This document shows positions 34,588-42,008 of a stretch of DNA of 64,000 nt, one piece after another (position 1 is the first letter of the stretch; each line of letters begins with the position of its first letter). This DNA comes from Syntrophopropionicum propionicicum_A (GTDB lineage Bacteria > Bacillota > Desulfotomaculia > Desulfotomaculales > Pelotomaculaceae). The DNA is taken from the NCBI RefSeq assembly GCF_048984525.1, contig NZ_JBMGJC010000004.1, positions 205,580-269,579 of the forward strand, read 5' to 3'. The position numbers and the translations under genes were made by a program. The notes beneath the pieces are model-generated. The model made no database searches, was not told the DNA's origin, and saw nothing but the letters and a program-made list of their open reading frames with translations.

Positions 34588-35748
34588 GTGACAGAGACAA
34601 ACCTGATCATAACCCGTGAGGACTGGTCGCTGCACCGCAAGGGGGAAATTGACCGGCAGCGGCACAGGGAGAAAGTGCGTGAGGCCATTAAAAAGAACCT
34701 GGCTGATATCGTCAGCGAGGAAAGCATCATCATGCATGACGGCCGCAAAATTGTAAAGGTGCCCATCCGCTCACTGCATGAATACCATTTCCGCTTCGAC
34801 CATACAAAGCAAAAGCATGCCGGCCAGGGCGACGGGAACAGCAAGAAGGGCGATATTATATTCTCCGAACCACAGCAGGGGCAGAGTAAAGGCAAAGGGG
34901 CGGGCGACGAGCCCGGAGTGGATTACTATGAGGCGGATATCACCGTGGATGAGCTGGCGGAAATGATTTTTGAGGACCTGGGGCTGCCGAACCTGGAACA
35001 GAAAAAGAAGCCGGAAATGGCTTCCGATGCCCTGGAATTTAAAGATATCCGCAAGAAAGGCATTTCCAGCAACATAGACCGCAAGCGCACCATCATGGAG
35101 GCGATCAAGCGCAGCGCCATGAAGAAAGAGGGAGAGGGGCTGGCCATCACGCCCGAGGACCTGCGCTTCAAGACCTGGGAGGTCACGTATAAATACGAGT
35201 CCAACGCGGTCGTCCTGGCCATGATGGACACGTCCGGGTCCATGGGGCCGTTTGAAAAATATATCGCCCGCAGCTTTTTCTTCTGGATGGTCCGCTTCCT
35301 GCGCACTAAATACAACAATGTCCATATCGTTTTTCTGGCCCACCATACCGAGGCCAGGGAAACGACGGAGGAAGAATTTTTCACCAAGGGGGCGAGCGGC
35401 GGCACCCGCTGCTCGTCAGCTTACAAACTGGCCCTGGAGGTTATAGAAAAACGTTACAGCCCCAGCGATTATAACATCTATGCCTTCCATTTCTCCGACG
35501 GCGACAACCTGTCTTCAGACAATGAAAACTGTGTCAAACTGATGCATGATCTTCTGCAGGTCTGCAACATGGTGGGTTACGGGGAAATTGAGGGGCCGTA
35601 TTACTATACCTCCACCCTGCGCAACGCGTTTAAAAAAATCCAGAACGATAAGTTCACCTGCGTCACCGTCAAGGACAAAAGCGGGGTTTATCCCGCGCTA
35701 AAGAAATTTTTCAGCCTGTCGCCCGGTCAGGCGGGCGAGAAAAATTAG
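34588..35748 (+). CDS. yhbH: YhbH/DUF444 family sporulation-associated protein
   Basis: 386 residues. It begins with a charged segment (RHREKVREAIKKNLADIVSEESI), then a Gln/Gly/Lys-rich linker (about 70-110), and ends with a von Willebrand A-like domain whose metal-site motif is VLAMMDTSGSMGPFEK (about residue 210), followed by FLAHHTEA and TRCSSAY. This is the DUF444 layout. The family is linked to PrkA and stationary-phase or sporulation programmes. The GTG start at 34588 follows GGGGGTAGT. Confidence 0.92.
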   Translation: MTETNLIITREDWSLHRKGEIDRQRHREKVREAIKKNLADIVSEESIIMHDGRKIVKVPIRSLHEYHFRFDHTKQKHAGQGDGNSKKGDIIFSEPQQGQSKGKGAGDEPGVDYYEADITVDELAEMIFEDLGLPNLEQKKKPEMASDALEFKDIRKKGISSNIDRKRTIMEAIKRSAMKKEGEGLAITPEDLRFKTWEVTYKYESNAVVLAMMDTSGSMGPFEKYIARSFFFWMVRFLRTKYNNVHIVFLAHHTEARETTEEEFFTKGASGGTRCSSAYKLALEVIEKRYSPSDYNIYAFHFSDGDNLSSDNENCVKLMHDLLQVCNMVGYGEIEGPYYYTSTLRNAFKKIQNDKFTCVTVKDKSGVYPALKKFFSLSPGQAGEKN

Positions 35749-35763
35749 ACATCCATTAATTAT

Positions 35764-35843
35764 GTAGGGCGGGTTTCAACCCGCCATTCCAACCGGGGAC
35801 ATTCCTCACCCCAGAGAAATACCTCAAATAAAGGTGTGTCCCC
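35764..35843. repeat. Family A palindrome and inverted family C hairpin after yhbH
   Basis: GTAGGGCGGGTTTCAACCCGCC (35764 on) is a family A variant. GGGGACA at 35795 with TGTCCCC ending 35843 is a family C element in the orientation opposite to the other copies. Confidence 0.75.
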
Positions 35844-35887
35844 GTTCCTCAGACGAGGTGTGTTCCCGTTCCGCTGTCTGATTTAAT

Positions 35888-35930
35888 GCCCCTTCGCCAA
35901 AATATTCTGGCAAGGGGCTAAATTTGTTTT
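35888..35930 (+). terminator. Intrinsic terminator
   Basis: GCCCCTT and GCCA (35888-35899) pair with TGGC and AAGGGGC (35908-35918) around an 8-nt loop, followed by TAAATTTGTTTT. It closes the yhbH region before the sensor kinase gene. Confidence 0.8.
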
Positions 35931-36017
35931 ATCAAGTGCCGATATTATAAACGTGGATAACAAAAATACTGGCAATAATATTACATTTATGATACAAATT
36001 GCTAATCTTTACCTTGG

Positions 36018-36052
36018 AAACTATACCAAAGTATAATATACTAAAGAGTATG
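36018..36052 (+). promoter_or_regulatory. Candidate promoter/operator of the sensor kinase gene
   Basis: A TATAAT sequence lies in an odd palindrome AGTATA-A-TATACT near 36030-36043, preceded by another short palindrome TATAC-CAAA-GTATA. The -35 element is weak (TTTACC, 18-nt spacer). The nested palindromes could be a repressor site over the -10 element. Confidence 0.35.
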
Positions 36053-36077
36053 AAATAACAAAAGAAGGGTTGATCGT

Positions 36078-37820
36078 GTGGACAAGGCAACCCTGTATGA
36101 TGATAAAATCAGGACGGAAACCGGTATAAACCGTTTTCAGCACGCTTCTGTATTATCGGACGATGTACTCGGCGGGCGCCGGGTGCTAAAACTTTTCCGG
36201 TACATATCCTGGTTTTTGACTTCTTTATTTTATTTAAGAAGTTCTTCAAACTATCCATTTATTTTTCAGGTAGTAGTGGTACTGGCACTGTTGCTGGCTT
36301 CCTGGGTTGCGGTCCGCCTCTACTCAAACAGCAGGAAAAACCCGGCCAACATATTCGGCATTATAGTTATCGACACGCTCTTTGTCGGGCTCCTTCTCCT
36401 GATACCGACAGGCGGAATAAACAGCCCCTTCATGTGGTACGCGCTGAACCCGGTATTCATGGCTATCAGCATGCTGCCGGTAATATACTGCTGGGGAGTG
36501 CTCGGAATATTGTCGGCTGCCGTGGCCGGAAGCGCCGTTTATTACGGCAATGGGATAAATATCCTGAACCAATTTAAGGACAACCTGTGGTTTTCACTGG
36601 TCTTCCTGCTTCTGATAACGGCGGCCCTGCTTTTTGCCCGGTTAAACAAACAGGTGTCCGAAGCATATCAAAAGCTTTCGGATACCCACCAGTCAACTGA
36701 AAGGCTGCTTGACCACATTTCAGATCTGTACCAGGCCCTGGAATCTTTTTCAGTTGGTGAAAACCCCCGGCAGTCAGCCAGCCTGCTGGCCACCTATGCC
36801 AAAAAGCTGACCGGCTCACGGGCGGGATTTTGTTACATAGCACAGGAATATTACGATTATTTGTGGGAGACCTCAGACCCGGACGGAATCCTTGCTTACT
36901 ACAAGCGGAGAGAGCTTGACAACCTGTGGAGCCTGGCCAAAGAGGGACAGGCCCGGGTTTACCGCCTGCCGCTTGAACACAGTGTGCTCGAGGGCAGGGA
37001 GATAGTATTTGTGCCGCTGCAGTCCGACAGCATATTCTTCGGCCTGCTGGGATACGTGATGTACACCGGCCATAAAAATTTTGAGAACGAGTCCAGGGCG
37101 CTACGCTACTTGGCCGAACTGGTCGCGGCTGTTATGGAACGCCAGAAGGCTGAAGACCTTTCGGCCCGGCTGATGGTGGTGGAAGAACAGAACCGCATCG
37201 CCAATGAGATCCACGACGGTGTGTCACAGCAGTTGTTCAGCGTGGTTTACGCGCTGCACGCCCTATCCCAGAAGAAAGGGTTGCTGCAGGAACGCGAAGT
37301 CCAAAAACAGCTGAGCCTGATCAAGAGGACGGCGAACCAGGCAGCCAAGGACCTGCGTGCTTCAATTTACCGGATCAGCCCCAACAAGCGGGGTGAACAG
37401 GTCTTTTTAGCCGGTGTGTCAAGCTATCTTGAGGATTTGGCCAAGCTTAATAATATTGATGTGGAATTTTTACCGGAGGGCTCGGAAGAATCGCTGAGCC
37501 CGGCCCTGCGCAAAGCGCTTTACCGGATTATACGCGAAGCCACCTCAAACGCCATTCGTCATGGCAGGTGCGACAGTATCAAGGTTATTTTAAAGATGAC
37601 GACAGTAAGGGTTTCCTTACAGATCATCGATGACGGCAAAGGCTTTGTAGCCGACGAACAACAGAGCGGCCTGGGACTGGTGAACATGCGCAGCCTGATG
37701 GCGACGTTCAACGGCAGTTTTACCATCGACAGCTATCCCGGTAGCGGGACGATAATTACTTGTGTGGCGCCGGACGACGCTGATAGCGAAGAAGTCAAAT
37801 GGGCCGCGGGGGGTGCCTGA
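36078..37820 (+). CDS. Membrane sensor histidine kinase, NarL/DegS type
   Basis: 580 residues. Five to six membrane helices cover about residues 40-185. A GAF-like region (about 215-350) follows a coiled-coil linker. The HisKA_3 phosphoacceptor is in NRIANEIHDGVSQQLF (His about residue 380), and the HATPase_c domain shows IDDGKGF and GLGLVNMRSLM. It phosphorylates the response regulator whose gene starts right after. Its place just before the main Tad cluster suggests, but does not prove, control of pilus genes. Confidence 0.92.
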   Translation: MDKATLYDDKIRTETGINRFQHASVLSDDVLGGRRVLKLFRYISWFLTSLFYLRSSSNYPFIFQVVVVLALLLASWVAVRLYSNSRKNPANIFGIIVIDTLFVGLLLLIPTGGINSPFMWYALNPVFMAISMLPVIYCWGVLGILSAAVAGSAVYYGNGINILNQFKDNLWFSLVFLLLITAALLFARLNKQVSEAYQKLSDTHQSTERLLDHISDLYQALESFSVGENPRQSASLLATYAKKLTGSRAGFCYIAQEYYDYLWETSDPDGILAYYKRRELDNLWSLAKEGQARVYRLPLEHSVLEGREIVFVPLQSDSIFFGLLGYVMYTGHKNFENESRALRYLAELVAAVMERQKAEDLSARLMVVEEQNRIANEIHDGVSQQLFSVVYALHALSQKKGLLQEREVQKQLSLIKRTANQAAKDLRASIYRISPNKRGEQVFLAGVSSYLEDLAKLNNIDVEFLPEGSEESLSPALRKALYRIIREATSNAIRHGRCDSIKVILKMTTVRVSLQIIDDGKGFVADEQQSGLGLVNMRSLMATFNGSFTIDSYPGSGTIITCVAPDDADSEEVKWAAGGA

Positions 37821-37822
37821 TA

Positions 37823-38440
37823 TTGAAAGTTTTTGTAATTGACGACCATCCGCTAGTTTGTGAGGGTATTAAAGCAATTCTCGACAACGAGGACGGTATG
37901 GACCTGGCCGGCAGCGCCAGCAACGGGCAAGAAGCCGAGCAGTCATTCAAGCTGGAGAAGCCCGACCTGGCCCTGGTTGACCTGAGGCTGCCGGGGGAAA
38001 GCGGGATAGAGATTATCAGGAGGCTGCGCCCTCTGGCGCCTGACTGCCGGTATATCATCCTGACCACCTATGCGGACCCGGAAGATGTGCGGCAGGCTAT
38101 GGAAGCCGGAGTGGATGGCTATATCCTCAAAGAAGCGCTGCCGGAGGAAATGACCAGCGCCCTGCGGTTGGTGGGGCGCGGCAGGCCGTATTTCGACCCG
38201 TCAGTAATGCAGATGATGCTGCAGCAGCCTAAAAAGGGTGACGACAACCTGTCTGAACTAACGGACCGCGAGCTGGAGGTACTCCGGGCTTTAACGCGGG
38301 GACTGAGCAACAGGGAAATAGCGGGTATGCTTTTTGTGACCGAGCATACTGTCAAAAAGCATATCAGCAGCATTCTGTGCAAGCTGGACCTTAAGGACCG
38401 CACCCAGGCGGCCCTGTACGCGGTTTCGAACGGCGTCTAG
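37823..38440 (+). CDS. NarL/FixJ-family response regulator
   Basis: About 205 residues. The receiver domain has the acidic pair DDHP and the phospho-Asp in LVDLRLPGESG; the C-terminal LuxR-type helix-turn-helix has LTDRELEVLRALTRGLSNREIAGML and TVKKHISSILCKL. It binds DNA when phosphorylated by the kinase encoded just upstream. A start at ATG 37799 overlapping the kinase stop is possible; TTG 37823, with GGGGGGTG about 9 nt upstream, begins directly at the first receiver strand and is preferred. Confidence 0.92.
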   Translation: MKVFVIDDHPLVCEGIKAILDNEDGMDLAGSASNGQEAEQSFKLEKPDLALVDLRLPGESGIEIIRRLRPLAPDCRYIILTTYADPEDVRQAMEAGVDGYILKEALPEEMTSALRLVGRGRPYFDPSVMQMMLQQPKKGDDNLSELTDRELEVLRALTRGLSNREIAGMLFVTEHTVKKHISSILCKLDLKDRTQAALYAVSNGV

Positions 38441-38510
38441 TTTCAGAGAATTAGTAAACTTTAGAGTAGTATGTTTTTCATACCTTTGTGGGATGGCATA
38501 AAATAATTGA

Positions 38511-38539
38511 TTTGCTATCATTTGGATTGACGATATAAT
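38511..38539 (+). promoter_or_regulatory. Candidate promoter of flp1
   Basis: A perfect TATAAT at 38534-38539, with a weak TTTGCT -35 at 17 nt spacing. The start site near 38546 would leave a short 5' leader before the AAAGAGGTG Shine-Dalgarno at 38557. Confidence 0.4.
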
Positions 38540-38571
38540 TATTTATATCCTATATCAAAGAGGTGACGCCT

Positions 38572-38739
38572 ATTTTAAAAATATTGAGCAGGCTTTATAA
38601 AGATGAGAGAGGCCAGGGTCTGATGGAGTATGGACTGATAGTATCACTCGTCTCTGTAGCAGTTATCCTGGTTATGATGAACATTGGTGAGGCAAACAAC
38701 AACACCTTGAATACAGTTGCGAATGAGATGGTTTCTTAA
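38572..38739 (+). CDS. Flp-family prepilin 1, apparent ATT start
   Basis: 55 residues with the class III prepilin signature: a basic leader (LKILSRLYKDERG), then G/QGLMEYGLIVSLVSVAVILVM, where the Glu at +5 and Tyr at +6 after the cleavable Gly are diagnostic of Flp. No ATG, GTG or TTG is properly spaced from the AAAGAGGTG Shine-Dalgarno; ATT at 38572 is 6 nt from it. Aligned with the second Flp protein, this ATT falls exactly on the other's ATG, and both have 55 residues. The in-frame GTG at 38563 lies inside the Shine-Dalgarno itself. It would be matured by the TadV peptidase at 39026. Confidence 0.78.
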   Translation: MLKILSRLYKDERGQGLMEYGLIVSLVSVAVILVMMNIGEANNNTLNTVANEMVS

Positions 38740-38798
38740 CATATGAAGAATAAATAGTTTATACGGGCAGGCAATAACCGTAAAAAGGAGGTGAGAAG

Positions 38799-38966
38799 AT
38801 GTTACAAATGGTAAAAAATCTTTTTGTTGATGAAGAGGGCCAGGGCCTGGTGGAATACGCTCTGATTCTGGTATTAATCGCTATCGTTGTTATAGCAGCC
38901 CTGTCTTTCCTGGGCGACAAAGTGAATGAGACCTTCCAGAATATTGGTGAAAAACTCGACAGCTAA
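38799..38966 (+). CDS. flp: Flp-family prepilin 2, major pilin candidate
   Basis: 55 residues: leader MLQMVKNLFVDEEG, cleavage site G/QGLVEY, then a hydrophobic helix (ALILVLIAIVVIAALSFLG) and a short polar tail. The Glu5-Tyr6 motif is the Flp hallmark. AAAAGGAGGTGAG is a strong Shine-Dalgarno before ATG 38799, much better than that of flp1, so this is probably the main structural subunit of the Tad pilus. Confidence 0.88.
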   Translation: MLQMVKNLFVDEEGQGLVEYALILVLIAIVVIAALSFLGDKVNETFQNIGEKLDS

Positions 38967-39025
38967 AATAACAATTGTTAGTATCGTATAAAAACCTGCC
39001 CGCAATAATTTTTTAGGTGAGTACA

Positions 39026-39592
39026 ATGAATGAATTCTTAGATGTTGTAACAATATTCGCTGTCAGCTTGGCTGCTTTTATTGACGCAAGGACCAGAAGA
39101 ATACCAAACTGGCTCACCCTGACAGTGGTAGCCGCCGTGATATTGGGCGGCTTTTTGTTCTTTGTTTTAAAAGGAGACCTGCAGGGTGGGTGGCAGTATC
39201 TTTTATTCAGCGGAAAAGGATGGTTAGTGGGTATTGGCATCTTTCTTATTCCGTTTATACTAGGCGGCATGGGCGGGGGAGATGTCAAATTGCTCGGTGC
39301 TATCGGCGCTTTTAAAGGTGTCGGTTTTGTTATCGAAACCGCACTTTTCGGGGCGCTCTGGGGCGGCGTGCTGGCCCTGCTGGCTATTATTATTAAAAAA
39401 CAGCCCGGTATTTTAAAAAGATTTGGCTTTGGCCTGAAATTATTTGCATTAACTGGCGGTCAGGCGGGTAAAGAATTTATGATGCCTGACGAAAATGTAA
39501 ATGAGAGAGAAAAGTTATATGTCCCATATGGAGTTGCCATTTTTCTCGGAGTGTTAACCGTATACCTCGTAGGCGTCAAACTGGCGCTATAA
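39026..39592 (+). CDS. tadV: Prepilin peptidase TadV/CpaA (A24 family)
   Basis: 188 residues, polytopic. The two catalytic Asp residues of A24 peptidases are visible in AAFIDARTRRIPNWLT and in GGMGGGDVKLLGAIGAF. It cleaves Flp prepilins and TadE-type pseudopilins after Gly at the membrane. The ATG at 39026 follows AGGTGAG; a GTG at 39017 is part of that Shine-Dalgarno. Confidence 0.92.
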   Translation: MNEFLDVVTIFAVSLAAFIDARTRRIPNWLTLTVVAAVILGGFLFFVLKGDLQGGWQYLLFSGKGWLVGIGIFLIPFILGGMGGGDVKLLGAIGAFKGVGFVIETALFGALWGGVLALLAIIIKKQPGILKRFGFGLKLFALTGGQAGKEFMMPDENVNEREKLYVPYGVAIFLGVLTVYLVGVKLAL

Positions 39593-39602
39593 TGTTTTTT
39601 AA

Positions 39603-39631
39603 TTGATTTTAAAGAATAATATGGTTATAAT
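39603..39631 (+). promoter_or_regulatory. Sigma-A promoter of the tadE operon
   Basis: TTGATT (39603-39608), a 17-nt spacer and a perfect TATAAT (39626-39631). It gives a leader of about 110 nt before the ATT start of tadE. The leader is AT-rich and shows no recognised riboswitch. Confidence 0.7.
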
Positions 39632-39749
39632 CAACTTAGACATAAAAACCATACTTTATGCTTAAAGGAAATAATGTTAAATTATTCAATGGTTATTAAA
39701 ACATCAATAAACTGGTTAATTGGATGTTTTTTCAAGGCGGTGGTAGAAT

Positions 39750-40208
39750 ATTCGATACAATAGAAAAGACAGCGGCCAGACTTTGGTGGAATTTGCGCTG
39801 GTATTACCTTTGTTATTAATTTTAATTTTTGGTGCTATCGAGTTTGGGCGTATATTTCATGCCACTCACGTGATCACCAGTGCGGCCCGGGAAGGCGCCA
39901 GGGCGGCTGCGGTAGGCAATACTGATGCACAAATCACGACAAAGGTTGAAAATGCTCTTAGTAGTTTATTAAAAGCTGATAAAGTTTATCTTAAATCACC
40001 TGATGATTATAATCTCGATGACCCAGGCGACGGGGAGGTATACTTTTCTATCGATCCTGAATATCTTTCCGAACGGACTGATGAATCTCATGAGGATGTT
40101 ACAGTGAACGTCAAGGGCGGATTGGAAATAATTGTTCCTATTGTGGGTGGTTTATTACCCCAAAACCCAATCATACTAAAAAGCTATGCCACAATGCGTC
40201 TCGAATAA
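39750..40208 (+). CDS. tadE: TadE-like pseudopilin, apparent ATT start
   Basis: 152 residues if started at ATT 39750. The N-terminus then reads RYNRKDSGQTLVEFALVLPLLLILIFGAIEFGRIFH, a standard TadE leader with a Gly cleavage site and Glu5-Phe. An in-frame TAG at 39744 blocks any upstream start, and no ATG, GTG or TTG occurs before TTG 39783, which would remove the leader and cleavage site. ATT is 6 nt from GGCGGTGG. After processing, TadE acts as a minor pilin or pseudopilin in assembly. It is followed by the TadG-like gene. Confidence 0.8.
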   Translation: MRYNRKDSGQTLVEFALVLPLLLILIFGAIEFGRIFHATHVITSAAREGARAAAVGNTDAQITTKVENALSSLLKADKVYLKSPDDYNLDDPGDGEVYFSIDPEYLSERTDESHEDVTVNVKGGLEIIVPIVGGLLPQNPIILKSYATMRLE

Positions 40209-40237
40209 GATGATACGTTATGGAAGAAGGTGTTAGT

Positions 40238-41296
40238 ATGTTAAAAAAGACGTTAAAAGGACTGCATCATGAGGAAAAAGGCGCCACTCTAATAGTAGTA
40301 GCGCTATGTTTGTTAGTCGTGTTTGGACTCGCCGCTATATCAGCGGACGCTGGAATGCTTTATAAAACCAGGCGGGATATGGTCGCCGCCGCTGATGCTT
40401 GTGCGCTGGCGGTAGCCCAGGAAATGGCGGATATAATGACAGAAAGCAATGGCACTATTCACCTGACAGATACTGAAGCACAAACCCTGGGGGAAAACTA
40501 TAAGGGGAGAGCAGATTCGGTTACGATAGAACTTATTACTTTAGATAATGGAGAAGAAGCGGTTAAGGCGAGTGTTATACGGAATGAGGACTACTTTTTT
40601 GGTAAATTGATTGGCAATAGGGATAACAGTAATGTTGTTGCCACTGCAATTGCAACCTGGGGATATCCAACTGCAATAGCGGGAGGTAATATTATACCGT
40701 CTTATGTGGAAGTACAAGACTATAATTATCATCTGACAGATCCAGATTATAACATGTACTTGCATGATAACAATAATTTACCGAACAGCCACTGGGGGTT
40801 ATTTAATATATACGATAATTCAAATGATATTAAAAACGGACTAAGAGGAGGGTTTGATCTAACTTTAAAACAAACTCTTGTTGTTGATGTGCCAATAAAT
40901 AAGGGAACGGCTCCGGGTAATAAATTGAATTATACTAAAGATGGAATAGGCGAATCAGAAATGGATATAGAAAGAAATGGAAGAATTGTAAGGGCGGAAG
41001 CAGGACTTACTACCATGGAGGGCTTAGTTCCAATAGTCCAAAATATTACGTCACCTGGTATGGAAACTGTGACGATTATAGGCTTTGCCTACTATAAAAT
41101 TATTGATTGTGTTCAAAATAAAGATGGTTATGGTGTTGATGGCGGTGGACCATATCTGCAGCCTGATGGAACTCCATACCCAGTTGGAACAGTCATAGGG
41201 GAATTTACGACCGGCATAACTGATGTTAAGGTTATTGACGGTGATCAGAATGCTTCACATAACTTTGGCTCATATTATGTAGAATTAATTGTTTAG
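40238..41296 (+). CDS. tadG: TadG-like protein with Tad domain
   Basis: 352 residues. The N-terminal Tad domain reads EEKGATLIVVALCLLVVFGLAAISADAGMLYKTRRDMVAAADACALAVAQ, one membrane helix with the AADACALA motif. A long exported region follows, with FGKLIGNRDNSNVVATAIA and a mostly beta, Asn-rich part. It is a paralogue of the protein at 31368. The frame opens at ATG 40220, but ATG 40238, preceded by AAGGTG, is better placed. Confidence 0.85.
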   Translation: MLKKTLKGLHHEEKGATLIVVALCLLVVFGLAAISADAGMLYKTRRDMVAAADACALAVAQEMADIMTESNGTIHLTDTEAQTLGENYKGRADSVTIELITLDNGEEAVKASVIRNEDYFFGKLIGNRDNSNVVATAIATWGYPTAIAGGNIIPSYVEVQDYNYHLTDPDYNMYLHDNNNLPNSHWGLFNIYDNSNDIKNGLRGGFDLTLKQTLVVDVPINKGTAPGNKLNYTKDGIGESEMDIERNGRIVRAEAGLTTMEGLVPIVQNITSPGMETVTIIGFAYYKIIDCVQNKDGYGVDGGGPYLQPDGTPYPVGTVIGEFTTGITDVKVIDGDQNASHNFGSYYVELIV

Positions 41297-41308
41297 GAGG
41301 ATTTAATT

Positions 41309-41992
41309 TTGAAATTAACTAACCGGTCAATAATCATTATCGCTCTAATTTTATCCATTGCCGCTGGAGGTTTGTCATTTATGTACATAGCAGGTTATCT
41401 CGGGACCGCGGGAAAGATGGTCCCGGTAGTTACAGCGGCGCAGGATATACCGATGAACACTACAGTAACAAAAGAAATGCTGTTGATAAGGGATATTCCG
41501 GAGAAATACGCTCACCCCGAAGCTTACCGTACAGTGGAACAGGCGGTGGGCAAAACCAGTAAGGTACAGATATTAAAGGACGAGCAAATTTTGCCGAACA
41601 TCGTTGCTGCCAAGGACAAGCCCGGCAACAGGTTTTCATACCATATATCAGACAAACAGAGGGCTATTACCATGCCTGTGAATGAAGTCACCGGTGTTGG
41701 CGGCTTTCCGGTAGTGGGCGACAGGGTTGATATTCTGCTGACCAGGGATTCCGCCGGGACAACCTATACCAGCACAATGTTCCAATACAAGGAGATCCTT
41801 GCCACCGGCAGTATGACAGTTCCCACGGAAGACGGTAAGCAAAAAGTAGTGCCGACAATCACCCTGAGCCTTACCCCGGCTGAAGCGCAGCAGATTACAC
41901 TTGCCGAAAGTACAGGCAGGTTAAAATACACTTTAAGGGCACCTGTTGACAAAGAAATTGCTTCATTGGAAGCGGCTTCTTATAAAAAGTAG
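41309..41992 (+). CDS. cpaB: Flp pilus assembly protein CpaB/RcpC
   Basis: 227 residues. An N-terminal membrane helix (about residues 7-30) is followed by an SAF domain (VVTAAQDIPMNTTVTKEMLLIRDIP, LKDEQIL) and the CpaB-specific VNEVTGVGGFPVVGDRVDILLT segment. CpaB proteins sit in the periplasmic or extracytoplasmic space and aid pilus assembly or stability. The TTG start at 41309 follows GGAGGA. Confidence 0.9.
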   Translation: MKLTNRSIIIIALILSIAAGGLSFMYIAGYLGTAGKMVPVVTAAQDIPMNTTVTKEMLLIRDIPEKYAHPEAYRTVEQAVGKTSKVQILKDEQILPNIVAAKDKPGNRFSYHISDKQRAITMPVNEVTGVGGFPVVGDRVDILLTRDSAGTTYTSTMFQYKEILATGSMTVPTEDGKQKVVPTITLSLTPAEAQQITLAESTGRLKYTLRAPVDKEIASLEAASYKK

Positions 41993-42008
41993 TAAGTGAG
42001 GCGAAAAA

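Noticed and set aside
39783..40208. TTG 39783 as the tadE start
   Set aside because: It would begin inside the conserved prepilin-like segment, removing the basic leader and the Gly-Gln cleavage site; the ATT at 39750 gives a standard TadE N-terminus with a Shine-Dalgarno.
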